Below, one piece after another: positions 27,230-35,050 of a DNA stretch of 64,000 nt (within the stretch, counting starts at the first letter, position 1; each line of letters begins with the position of its first letter). Source of the stretch: Desulfurobacterium pacificum (GTDB lineage: Bacteria > Aquificota > Aquificia > Desulfurobacteriales > Desulfurobacteriaceae); the NCBI RefSeq assembly GCF_900182835.1, contig NZ_FXUB01000001.1, positions 248,001 through 312,000 of the forward strand, in the 5' to 3' direction. The position numbers were made by a program, and so were the translations under genes. The notes under the pieces are model-generated. The model was not told the DNA's origin. It saw only the letters and a program-made list of their open reading frames with translations, and made no database searches.

Positions 27230-28387
27230 ATGAAACCAATTTTTATTAAAGGCAGAATTCCTATATATGTTTACGCAAAAGAGTTAGAACCAGAAGTAAA
27301 AGCACAAATAGAAAGAATCAAAGACCTGCCGTTTTTTAGAGACAAAATCGTCATAATGCCTGACTGCCACGCCGGCAAAGGATGCGTTATCGGATTTACA
27401 GGTTACTTTGACGATGTAGTAATTCCAAACATTGTCGGCGTTGACATAGGTTGTGGAGTTTACACCTATCCGTTAAAAGCAAAAGAGGATGAAGTTAACT
27501 TAAGGAAATTTGACGCATTCGTTAAAGGAAAAATCCCCACCGGCCTCACCTCCCGCACCAAAAACAACGCAAAAAAACTCCCCCTCTCAAAAGAAGACAA
27601 AGAATTACTCTCAGAAATAAAGTCCATCCTCATAAACACCTACAAAATAGACCTTCAAGAACCAATCCTTCAGGTAGCAACGTTAGGAAGCGGAAATCAC
27701 TTTTTAGAATTAGGAAAAGACGAAAACGGCAGGCTTTACTTAACAGTTCACACAGGCTCAAGAAACTTAGGATTAAGAGTTTGCAACCACTTTCAGAGAA
27801 AGGCAGCAGAATACACCAGAAAAGCGATGCCTCAGATTCCTAAAGACCTTTCATTCTTACCCTTAAATAAGGGCGGAAGAGAATATTTGCGAGCTATGAA
27901 ATTGGCTCAAAAGTATGCAGACCTCAACAGAAGAACGATACTGAAAATCATCGTTGAAGAATTTTTCAGAGAAGAATTTGATGAATCAAAGATAATCAAA
28001 AGCGTTCACAACTACATAGACCTTGAAAGAGATATGTGCGTAAGAAAGGGAGCAATTTCAGCCCACAAGGACGAAAGAGTAGTAATACCCTTTAATCTGA
28101 CGACAGGCTTAATTATCGGTAGAGGAAAGGGTATCAGAGAACTGAACTTTTCCGCTCCTCACGGAGCAGGCAGAAAGGTAAGCAGGAGAAAAGCTAAAGA
28201 AATGTTTTCCGTTTCAGACTTTCAGAAAGCTGTTGAAGAAGCAGGCGTTTACTCTACAACCGTAAATAAAGACACCCTTGACGAAGCACCCTTTGCCTAC
28301 AAAGACCCAGATGAAATCCTTGAATTCCTGCCGAAAACTGTGGAGATTGAAACCTTCGTTAAACCGATTTACAACTTGAAAGGATAA
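27230..28387 (+). CDS. rtcB: RtcB-family RNA ligase
   Basis: A 385-residue member of the GTP- and manganese-dependent RNA ligase family that joins 2',3'-cyclic phosphate or 3'-phosphate ends to 5'-hydroxyl ends. Visible motifs are MPDCHAGKGCVIGFT, VDIGCGV (metal-binding Cys), LGSGNHFLELG, HTGSRNLG and HGAGRKVSRRKA, the last containing the His that is guanylylated. It is shorter than archaeal RtcB (about 480 residues) and resembles the shorter bacterial subgroup. No archease or RtcA gene is adjacent. An ATG start follows GAGAGG. RNA repair is its likely role. Confidence 0.92.
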   Translation: MKPIFIKGRIPIYVYAKELEPEVKAQIERIKDLPFFRDKIVIMPDCHAGKGCVIGFTGYFDDVVIPNIVGVDIGCGVYTYPLKAKEDEVNLRKFDAFVKGKIPTGLTSRTKNNAKKLPLSKEDKELLSEIKSILINTYKIDLQEPILQVATLGSGNHFLELGKDENGRLYLTVHTGSRNLGLRVCNHFQRKAAEYTRKAMPQIPKDLSFLPLNKGGREYLRAMKLAQKYADLNRRTILKIIVEEFFREEFDESKIIKSVHNYIDLERDMCVRKGAISAHKDERVVIPFNLTTGLIIGRGKGIRELNFSAPHGAGRKVSRRKAKEMFSVSDFQKAVEEAGVYSTTVNKDTLDEAPFAYKDPDEILEFLPKTVEIETFVKPIYNLKG

Positions 28388-28404
28388 GGGCGCAGAAGGC
28401 GCCC
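28388..28404. terminator. Hairpin between convergent rtcB and superoxide reductase genes
   Basis: GGGCGC and GCGCCC form a perfect 6-bp G+C stem with a 5-nt loop in the 22-bp gap between two convergent stop codons. The U-tracts are poor, so efficiency is uncertain, but its placement suits a bidirectional terminator. Confidence 0.6.
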
Positions 28405-28409
28405 CAAGA

Positions 28410-28745
28410 TTATTCTTCTACTTCTACTTTTACCTCTTCGCTGTGCCACAAGCCGTGGAGGTTGCAGTAAGCGTGAGCAGTTAAAACAGCGCTTTTCTCA
28501 AGCTTAACCTTGAACACAACTTCAGAAGCAGCTCTTTCAGCTTCAAAGTCAGCCCTTGCAACTAAAAAGTTGTCAGCCCAAAGAGAAATGTGCTCAATCC
28601 AGTGCTCTTTTGTGTTAGGGTGTGGAATGTCCTTTCCAACGATTACCCTAACTTCAAACCACTCATCCTTTTTAACCTTTTCCGGTGCTTCAATTACCGG
28701 CGTGTGCTTCCTCTTTCCTGCTTCTTCAGGACCAAATACCTTCAT
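28410..28745 (-). CDS. Superoxide reductase (neelaredoxin type) lacking the conserved Glu
   Basis: A 111-residue single-iron superoxide reductase, which reduces superoxide to hydrogen peroxide without making oxygen, as anaerobes prefer. The iron ligands are visible: His14 in KRKHTPVIE, two His in IPHPNTKEHWIEHI and the Cys/His pair in AYCNLHGLW. The usual motif is EKH; here the residue two before His14 is Arg12, so the conserved glutamate is absent while the lysine (Lys13) is kept. It lies 22 bp after sufB behind GGAGG, forming a sufC-sufB-SOR operon that links iron-sulfur assembly with oxidative defence. Confidence 0.93.
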   Translation of the reverse strand: MKVFGPEEAGKRKHTPVIEAPEKVKKDEWFEVRVIVGKDIPHPNTKEHWIEHISLWADNFLVARADFEAERAASEVVFKVKLEKSAVLTAHAYCNLHGLWHSEEVKVEVEE

Positions 28746-28767
28746 CTGTTCCCTCCTTTTATTAAGT

Positions 28768-29709
28768 TTATCTGAGCATTCCTTGAACTATGACGTCAAC
28801 AGCTTCGTCCTCGTCAAGTCCTCTTGCCATTAAAGTTTCAAGCTGCTTTTTATCTATACTTCCTATCGCCGCTTCGTGAGTAACTTTAGCAGTCTGGTCG
28901 TTAACAACAACTACCGGAACTGCTTTAACCACAACATCTTCGCCTCTTATAACTTCAGAGCAATCTATGTGCCCGCGGCAGTAAGGAGCGTTACCGTAAG
29001 TTTCTCCCACAAACGTAGCTTTAGTTTCATCAACGGCTATGATTCTGCTCTTTGATATACCTCTTGATTCCTCACCGTTAAGGTGAATAACGTCTTCAAC
29101 GTAGATTTCGTCGTCCTTCTTGCCCATCATCTTTGTTTCAAAAACGGCAACGCCTTTCTTATCAACGTTAGCTTTAAGAACAATTCTCACTTTACCAGCT
29201 CTACCTTTTGTCTGTTTAAACAAAGAGCGGAAGTAGGCGTTCTCCCCAACGTAAGCGTCCGTTTCCGTTTCAAGCTCAACGAAGGTATCCTCGCCGTTAT
29301 AGTGAAGGTCTAAAAACTCAAAACGCGCACCCTTTTCAACGGTAACTTTCAGCTTGTTCTTGTGCTTGAGCTTTATACCTTCAGCCATTGCGCCGTAAAC
29401 CAAAAACTTAACGTCAGCACCTTCTCCAACTATGATTTCACTTTCAGTGGTTTGAACTTCAACGCTTTTGCTCGCCCCAAAGCAGTAGGTTACAGGTTCT
29501 TCCAGTTTCGTTCCCGGTTCTATGTAAACCTTTGTCTTAACACCTGTTGGAGTTTCTATCACTTCAGACCTAACGCCCGGAGCAGGATATCTGACAACAA
29601 CCTTATTTCTATCAACAACAAGGTTAAACTTACGGTTGGTAAAGTATTCTTCAGGCAAGCCTACTTTTATAAACTCTTTAGCAGCTATTTCAAAAAGTTT
29701 CTTATCCAT
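28768..29709 (-). CDS. sufB: Short SufB/SufD-family Fe-S scaffold protein
   Basis: A 313-residue member of the SufB/SufD beta-helix family, much shorter than the roughly 480-residue SufB of E. coli. The C-terminal core is clear: SRIIAVDETKATFVGETYGN, CRGHIDCSEVIRGED, KVTHEAAIGSIDKKQLETLM. The GHIDCSE and THEAAIGSID segments hold the Cys and Glu/His expected of scaffold function. Together with the adjacent ATPase and no sufD, sufS or sufU, it resembles the two-component minimal SUF-like systems described in anaerobes (smsCB). It starts in a 1-bp TAATG overlap with sufC. Confidence 0.9.
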   Translation of the reverse strand: MDKKLFEIAAKEFIKVGLPEEYFTNRKFNLVVDRNKVVVRYPAPGVRSEVIETPTGVKTKVYIEPGTKLEEPVTYCFGASKSVEVQTTESEIIVGEGADVKFLVYGAMAEGIKLKHKNKLKVTVEKGARFEFLDLHYNGEDTFVELETETDAYVGENAYFRSLFKQTKGRAGKVRIVLKANVDKKGVAVFETKMMGKKDDEIYVEDVIHLNGEESRGISKSRIIAVDETKATFVGETYGNAPYCRGHIDCSEVIRGEDVVVKAVPVVVVNDQTAKVTHEAAIGSIDKKQLETLMARGLDEDEAVDVIVQGMLR

Positions 29710-30446
29710 TATTCGTCGCCTCCAACTAACTGCGGGTTCTTAACCTCACACTTGACGCACATCGTTTTAAACTTTTCACCTACGGCTTTGGGGTCCCCCG
29801 TTTGAACTACTTTACCGTCACACATCAACGTTGCCCTGTCGGAAATCTCAGCGATTTCTTCTCTATGGGTTATCATTAAAACGGTAGTGCCGCGCTCTTT
29901 CATCGTTCTAATCATTTTCGCTATGTCTTCCATAGAGGCAAAGTCAATACCGGAGTCAGGTTCGTCTAAAATGGCAAGGTCTGGCTTCATTGCCAGAACG
30001 GAAGCAAGCTCAACCCTTTTCCTTTCGCCGCCAGAGAGGGTATCGTCAACGTAGCGGAAAAGGTAGCTTTTGTCTAAACCAACAAGCTCAAGGCATTCTT
30101 CTACGTCAAGGTCTGGATTGTTTCTGCCGGAAATCTTCAGGTATTCCTCAACGGTTATACCTTCAAAGCGGGCAGGTTCCTGCCAGGCTAAAGTGAGACC
30201 CAACCTCGCTCTTTCAAAAATCTCTTTGCCGTTAATTAGAGTATCTTTAAAGATGATTTCCCCTTCGGTGGGTGACTTTAAACCGTTGATGCCCATGATG
30301 AGGGAGGCGAGGGTGGATTTTCCTGCACCGTTGGGTCCTAAAATTGAATGAATCTCACCTTTCTCAACGATTAAATTAACGCCCTTTAAAATAGGTTTAT
30401 TATCTATAGTCAACCTTACATCGTTTACAATAAGAATAGGCTCCAC
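29709..30446 (-). CDS. sufC: SufC-type ABC ATPase for Fe-S cluster assembly
   Basis: A 245-residue cytosolic ABC ATPase that powers the SufB scaffold. Walker A (GPNGAGKSTLASLIMG), signature (LSGGERKRVELA), Walker B (DLAILDEPDSGID) and the switch His (LMITHREE) are intact. The Asp-Ser-Gly-Ile-Asp form of the D-loop is typical of SufC. It carries an extra Cys pair near the C-terminus (CVKCEVKNPQ). It is the first gene of sufC-sufB-SOR, with a strong promoter and a Fur-like box upstream. Confidence 0.94.
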   Translation of the reverse strand: MEPILIVNDVRLTIDNKPILKGVNLIVEKGEIHSILGPNGAGKSTLASLIMGINGLKSPTEGEIIFKDTLINGKEIFERARLGLTLAWQEPARFEGITVEEYLKISGRNNPDLDVEECLELVGLDKSYLFRYVDDTLSGGERKRVELASVLAMKPDLAILDEPDSGIDFASMEDIAKMIRTMKERGTTVLMITHREEIAEISDRATLMCDGKVVQTGDPKAVGEKFKTMCVKCEVKNPQLVGGDE

Positions 30447-30474
30447 TCTTCACCTCCTCTATAACCTTTTCTGA

Positions 30475-30503
30475 ATTTTATTTCCAACATTAAATTTTGT
30501 CAA
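30475..30503 (-). promoter_or_regulatory. Promoter of sufC-sufB-SOR
   Basis: A consensus TTGACA (30503-30498), exactly 17 bp of spacer and TAAAAT (30480-30475) form a very good sigma70-like promoter about 30 bp upstream of sufC. Confidence 0.75.
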
Positions 30504-30521
30504 TAGCTTTCACTTGCTTAT

Positions 30522-30536
30522 TGAGAATGATTCTCG
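30522..30536. promoter_or_regulatory. Fur-like box upstream of sufC
   Basis: TGAGAATGATTCTCG is a 7-1-7 inverted repeat close to the Fur consensus core (TGATAATNATTATCA), with only the outermost pair imperfect. It lies 18 bp upstream of the suf -35 box and about 50 bp before the divergent trkA-like gene. It is a reasonable binding site for an iron- or metal-responsive Fur-family regulator, though that regulator is not encoded in the window. Confidence 0.5.
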
Positions 30537-30584
30537 TTTAATCAGGTGGTAAAATGGAAAATCCAAAAACAAACCGAGGCTAAA

Positions 30585-31991
30585 ATGAAACTGATAATCG
30601 TTGGCGCAGGTGAAGTAGGAAGAGAACTAATAAAAAGATTGCAAAAAGAATGGTCCATAACAGTAATAGATGAAGACCCAGAGAAACTCAAAAAGATAAT
30701 TAACCTTTTAGACTCAGAATCCTTAAACCGAACCGTCTTACTTCAGGGAGACGGAACGAGCAAGCTTATGCTTGAAAAAGCTGGAATTAAAGAAGCTAAC
30801 GCCTTTGTTGCCTGCACAGGAGACGATGAAGTTAACTTAGTCGCTTGCAGAATCGCAAAAGAATTTGACGTTCCTTCCATTTTTGCCGTCTCAAACAGCA
30901 CAGAAAAAGATGAACTTTACGAAAAAGAAGGTATAGACTACGTAGACAAAGCCGTCGCCACGGCATCACTATTAGAAAGACAAATAGAATCAGGAATAGT
31001 TTCGCCGTCCAATATAGGTTTAGGGAAAGGGGAAATTATTGAAGTAACGGTAATGCCAACCTCTATCATTGCCGGGTACCCGGTAGGAAAGTTCTCTTCC
31101 CGAAGGTGGAAAATAGTAGCAATCTTTAGAGGAGATAAACTCATACTTCCAAAGCCTAAAACGATAGTTAAACCGGGCGATAAAGTCCTTATAGTAGGAG
31201 AACCAAAAATTTTAAAATACATAGCAGGATTAATCCGCTCTGGAGAACCTCAATTTCCACTGCAGTTTGGAGTTGAAGAAGTAGTCTTTCTAACAGAAGA
31301 AAGGACAGAAGTTTTAAAGGACGCGCTTTTCCTCCTTGAGAAAACAAGACTTCAAAAAGTTTCCATTTATACCTGCTTTAAACCTTCAACAACATTAACA
31401 GAAAGCTTTAAGTTTGAAGGAAAAATAATAAAGACCATAAAAGAGCTCAAGAACTGCGAGAAGGAGTTCTTAGAAAACCTGAAAGAAGAAAACTTCGGAC
31501 TCATAGTTTTAGAAGACAAGTACAAGGAATTACCTCTATTCTTTGGAATTAAAACTCTACCTATAATAGTCGCAGACCAAACACTATCTCCAGTAATGAT
31601 AGCCCGAGGCACTACACCCGTTGAAAAGATACTGGTTCCTGTATCCGGCTCATTTAGCAGTTTTAGAGCACTTGAAGCTGGAATAGAAATGGCTCTCATG
31701 TGGAAATGCGAACTTACAGCACTTTACGTTTCAGTATCTGAAAACAACTCAAAAATTCAAGGACTAAAAGAAAGAATAGCCAAATTCTCAAACATGTATA
31801 AAGTCCCCATAGAATTTAAGGTAAGAATAGGAAATCCTGTATCGGAATTCGCAAAAGAAAGCAAAAACGTCAACCTTGCCGTAATAGGAGCAAGAAAAGG
31901 AAGAAAAACTAATTGGTTTAATCCATATCCCCCTTACCATATGCTACATAGGGCAAAATGCTCATCAATCCTTATTACTGTAGGTGAATGA
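30585..31991 (+). CDS. TrkA-type potassium-channel regulator fused to a universal stress domain
   Basis: A 468-residue cytosolic protein. Residues 1-125 form a TrkA_N Rossmann domain (MKLIIVGAGEVGRELIKRL, later CTGDDEVNLVACRIA). A TrkA_C-like domain follows (EIIEVTVMPTSIIAGYPVGK), then a linker, and from about 350 a UspA-like domain (VEKILVPVSGSFSSFRALEA, ending SILITVGE). The frame extends to 30546, but the ATG at 30585 has a GAGG site and begins the Rossmann strand. It overlaps the Kef-type antiporter by 4 bp, so it probably gates that transporter in response to NAD(H) or another nucleotide (inference). Confidence 0.88.
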   Translation: MKLIIVGAGEVGRELIKRLQKEWSITVIDEDPEKLKKIINLLDSESLNRTVLLQGDGTSKLMLEKAGIKEANAFVACTGDDEVNLVACRIAKEFDVPSIFAVSNSTEKDELYEKEGIDYVDKAVATASLLERQIESGIVSPSNIGLGKGEIIEVTVMPTSIIAGYPVGKFSSRRWKIVAIFRGDKLILPKPKTIVKPGDKVLIVGEPKILKYIAGLIRSGEPQFPLQFGVEEVVFLTEERTEVLKDALFLLEKTRLQKVSIYTCFKPSTTLTESFKFEGKIIKTIKELKNCEKEFLENLKEENFGLIVLEDKYKELPLFFGIKTLPIIVADQTLSPVMIARGTTPVEKILVPVSGSFSSFRALEAGIEMALMWKCELTALYVSVSENNSKIQGLKERIAKFSNMYKVPIEFKVRIGNPVSEFAKESKNVNLAVIGARKGRKTNWFNPYPPYHMLHRAKCSSILITVGE

Positions 31992-33160
31992 TGAACGAGT
32001 CTTTAAGCGCAATAATACTTATATCGTTGGGCATATTGTTCGTTCCCTTTTTAAGTAAGCTACTGCGAATCCCCGTTGCCGTCGGTGAAATTCTTTACGG
32101 TATCGTTATAGGAAAATCCACCCTCCACCTCGTCCACCCTGGCCAATGGCTTGACTTCCTGTCTTCTTTCGGCTTCCTTCTACTCATGTTCGTTGCCGGC
32201 CTTGAAGTAAAGTTAAAAGAAATCCACGCCCTACCAACCCGCTCCAAAATCATCTATTTACTTTTACCGCTAACTATCTTTATACTCTCTTTCGGCGCAG
32301 GAAAGTCCCTCCACTTCCCCACAATAATCTCAATAGCAATAGGAGTAGTATCGGTCGGCATCGTCGTATCCGTCCTGCGAGAAAAAAACCTGCTCTCAAC
32401 AAAATTCGGCAAAACGCTCTTCACAGCAGGCATAGTAGGAGAAGTAACCAGTATCTTCGTCCTTACCTTTTACTCTTTATACAGCGAATTCCACTTCGGA
32501 ATAGAATTCTGGATAGGCTTAATGAAGTTGGCAGTTTATTTAGCGGTGGCAAGGCTCGTCCTTGTTTTCCTAAAAAGCTTCGTCTGGTGGTTCCCCAACA
32601 GGTTTAAATTCTTCTTTGAGAAAAACCCTTCAGAAATAGGCGTCAGAATCAGTTTAGCCGTAATGTTTATGCTTTCCGTCGCAGCATCAATAATACACAT
32701 AGAACCGATAATCGGAGCGTTTATAGCCGGCATGATATTCTCAACCGTTTTTGAAGACACAGAAAGTATAGAAGAAAAGCTCTCCGGCATAAGCTTTGGT
32801 TTTCTCATTCCCATCTTCTTCATCTACGTAGGACTCAACTTCCAGATGCCTCACTTTTCAGCAGAAACGCTCAAGCTACTTATAACGATAACTGTTCTCT
32901 CAATGGCTATCAAAGTAGTCTCATCGTTTATCCTTACATTTGAAGGTTTAAAACTTAAAGAAACAATCGCCCCTGGACTGCTCTTATCAGCACCTCTAAC
33001 CCTTGTAGTTGTTACTGCCGAATTAGGAAAAGAGCTTAAATTAATTAGTGAAGAAACCGAAGGAATTCTCATACTGTTTGCCATACTAACCGGCATAGTT
33101 GCGCCTGTTCTATTCAATCTGCTCATCAAGGAGAAAGAAATTGAAAGTAGCAATAGTTGA
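31988..33160 (+). CDS. Kef/CPA2-type cation:proton antiporter membrane protein
   Basis: A 390-residue polytopic membrane protein of the monovalent cation:proton antiporter-2 superfamily. The first helices (LLRIPVAVGEILYGIVIGKS), the core helix pair (FLLLMFVAGLEVKLKEIHA), the crossover region and later EPIIGAFIAGMIFSTVF are recognisable. There is no C-terminal RCK domain; the preceding gene, a TrkA/UspA protein overlapping by 4 bp, probably supplies that function in trans. It likely exchanges potassium or sodium for protons. The 3' end overlaps the following radical SAM gene by 20 bp. Confidence 0.9.
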   Translation: MMNESLSAIILISLGILFVPFLSKLLRIPVAVGEILYGIVIGKSTLHLVHPGQWLDFLSSFGFLLLMFVAGLEVKLKEIHALPTRSKIIYLLLPLTIFILSFGAGKSLHFPTIISIAIGVVSVGIVVSVLREKNLLSTKFGKTLFTAGIVGEVTSIFVLTFYSLYSEFHFGIEFWIGLMKLAVYLAVARLVLVFLKSFVWWFPNRFKFFFEKNPSEIGVRISLAVMFMLSVAASIIHIEPIIGAFIAGMIFSTVFEDTESIEEKLSGISFGFLIPIFFIYVGLNFQMPHFSAETLKLLITITVLSMAIKVVSSFILTFEGLKLKETIAPGLLLSAPLTLVVVTAELGKELKLISEETEGILILFAILTGIVAPVLFNLLIKEKEIESSNS

Positions 33161-34823
33161 CGGATACGTTGACGAACCTACCTGCCTGGGCGTTCCGCCT
33201 TACATATCAACCTACGTCCGATACGTTGCGGGAGCGCTGGTAAAGGGCGGAATTCCAGAAGAATCCATCAGCTACTTCGCAATAGATGATTTAAGGAAAA
33301 ATCCAGAAAAGTGGAAAGAATTAGAAGACCATGACGTTCTTTTCTTAATAACAGGCATAACCGTTCCAGGAAGGTATTTAGGCGGAAAACCGATAACGAG
33401 GCAGGAAATTGAAAAAATCGGCAACTTACCTGCCTATAAAGTTGTAGGGGGACCGATTCAATTTGGCTTTGCCCTGAAAGGAGGGGTAAAAGCTAAGCTT
33501 CTGCCGTTTGAAAACTTTCAGCTAATATGCAAAGGGGACGTTGAGCTTGCAGCTTACTACGTTGCTAAGTATCTATCAGAAGAAAAAGAGCTGCCAGAAG
33601 GAACGTTCACCGAAAGAAGAACAGCAAAGCACGCAGACGCTTTCGCACCTTTAGGAGCTTTCATAGTAAAACAGCATTTTTACTACCCTTACGTTATTTG
33701 CGAAATTGAAACTTACAGAGGTTGCGAAAGAAAGCACCACTGCTCCTACTGCACAGAAAGCTTTTACGGTCATCCGGATTTTAGGAACCCCGAAAAAATC
33801 GTTGAAGAGATAAAAGCGCTGCTAGACAGCGGAGTTAAATACTTTAGAATCGGCAGACAACCAAACATTTTAGGCTACCTATCAATACCTTCAGACAAAG
33901 AATTTCCCAAACCTAATCCAGAAGCAGTTTGCAGGCTGTTTAAAACTGTTAGAGAGTTAGGGGAAATAAAAACCCTTCACATAGACAACGTAAACGCCGG
34001 AATGATTGAACACTTTCCTGAAGAGTCAAGAAAAATCCTCACCTGCATCGCCACATACGACACAGAAGGAGACATAGCACCCTTTGGTCTTGAAACTGCC
34101 GATGAAGAGGTAATTAAACGAAATTACTTGAAAGTTAACCCCGAAGGCATAAAAAAAGCAATAAGAGTCGTTAACGAAGTCGGCGCCTTTAAAGAAAGGG
34201 AAGATGGAATTTACAAACTGCTTCCCGGAATAAACTTTTTAGTAGGACTGCCCGGCGAAACCAAAAAAACATTTGAAAAAAACAAAGACTTTTTAAAGTC
34301 CATAGTTGATGAAGGACTTCTTTTAAGAAGAATAAACATAAGGCAGGTCATAGTCTTTGAAGGAACGCCAATAGCAGAAATGGTAAAAAGAACAAAAACA
34401 AAATACAGGAAAGAATTTGAAAAGTTTAAAGAATGGGTTAGAGAAGAAATAGACCTTCCTATGATGAAAAAAGTCTTCCCCATCGGAACGGTAATAAAAG
34501 ACGTTCTACTAGAAGCCCACGATGGCGACCATACTTTAGGAAGACAGATAGGCACCTACCCGATACTGGTAAGAATTCCAGAAAAGTTAGAGCTGTTTAA
34601 AACCGTAAATGTAGTTGTAGTAGGACACAGAGAGCGCTCTGTAATCGGCATTCCCGTTCCGATAAACGTAAATACAATCTCTCACAAACTACTTTCCTAC
34701 ATTCCGGGAATTTCAAAAAAGTTAGCTTCAGAAATAATCCTGAAAAGACCTTTCAAAGACAACGTTGAACTGCTTTCACTCTTTCCGCAGTTAGAGAAAT
34801 TTTCTAAATACATAAAAACGTAA
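33141..34823 (+). CDS. COG1031-type radical SAM protein with C-terminal helix-hairpin-helix
   Basis: A 560-residue protein. The N-terminal region (KVAIVDGYVDEPTCLGVPPY) is followed by a radical SAM core with an unusual cluster motif, RGCERKHHCSYC, spaced CX5CX2C instead of CX3CX2C. The C-terminus holds a helix-hairpin-helix (LSYIPGISKKLASEIILKRP), suggesting nucleic-acid binding. This architecture matches the mostly archaeal family COG1031, whose reaction I do not know. The TTG at 33141, with AAGGAG upstream, is preferred over the longer frame from 33099. It overlaps the antiporter gene by 20 bp. Confidence 0.8.
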   Translation: MKVAIVDGYVDEPTCLGVPPYISTYVRYVAGALVKGGIPEESISYFAIDDLRKNPEKWKELEDHDVLFLITGITVPGRYLGGKPITRQEIEKIGNLPAYKVVGGPIQFGFALKGGVKAKLLPFENFQLICKGDVELAAYYVAKYLSEEKELPEGTFTERRTAKHADAFAPLGAFIVKQHFYYPYVICEIETYRGCERKHHCSYCTESFYGHPDFRNPEKIVEEIKALLDSGVKYFRIGRQPNILGYLSIPSDKEFPKPNPEAVCRLFKTVRELGEIKTLHIDNVNAGMIEHFPEESRKILTCIATYDTEGDIAPFGLETADEEVIKRNYLKVNPEGIKKAIRVVNEVGAFKEREDGIYKLLPGINFLVGLPGETKKTFEKNKDFLKSIVDEGLLLRRINIRQVIVFEGTPIAEMVKRTKTKYRKEFEKFKEWVREEIDLPMMKKVFPIGTVIKDVLLEAHDGDHTLGRQIGTYPILVRIPEKLELFKTVNVVVVGHRERSVIGIPVPINVNTISHKLLSYIPGISKKLASEIILKRPFKDNVELLSLFPQLEKFSKYIKT

Positions 34824-35050
34824 AAGTGGTATAATTAAATAAAAGCTCTTTGAAAAGAAGAATAAGGAAGGCAAGAGGGTGGATTTTCAAAGTTTATCAA
34901 CCAATATTGAATAACCAATATATGGAGTATTGCCTTTCAACGTCTTAAAAGCTATTTGGCGATAGCTGTTTCCTAACAACGATTATTAGAAAATAATACA
35001 AAACCAGCCACTTCAAAACCCTTGAAAAACAGGGTATAATGAAAAGTGCT
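34824..35050 (+). promoter_or_regulatory. CRISPR leader of array 1 with promoter
   Basis: No gene is visible here. The sequence is A+T-rich and homologous to the region before array 2, sharing TTCTTTGAAA-like, ATTGCCTT(T/A)CAA and TTTGGCGA blocks and the last 17 bases. TATAAT at 35035-35040, with a weak TTCAAA at 35012-35017 (17-bp spacing), ends 10 bp before the first repeat, so transcripts would begin almost exactly at repeat 1. Array transcription is therefore rightward. Confidence 0.75.

Noticed and set aside
33099-33140. Longer N-terminus for the COG1031 radical SAM protein
   Set aside because: The extra residues (MRLFYSICSSRRKK) come from the overlapping antiporter gene's end and lack a ribosome site, while the TTG at 33141 has AAGGAG upstream.
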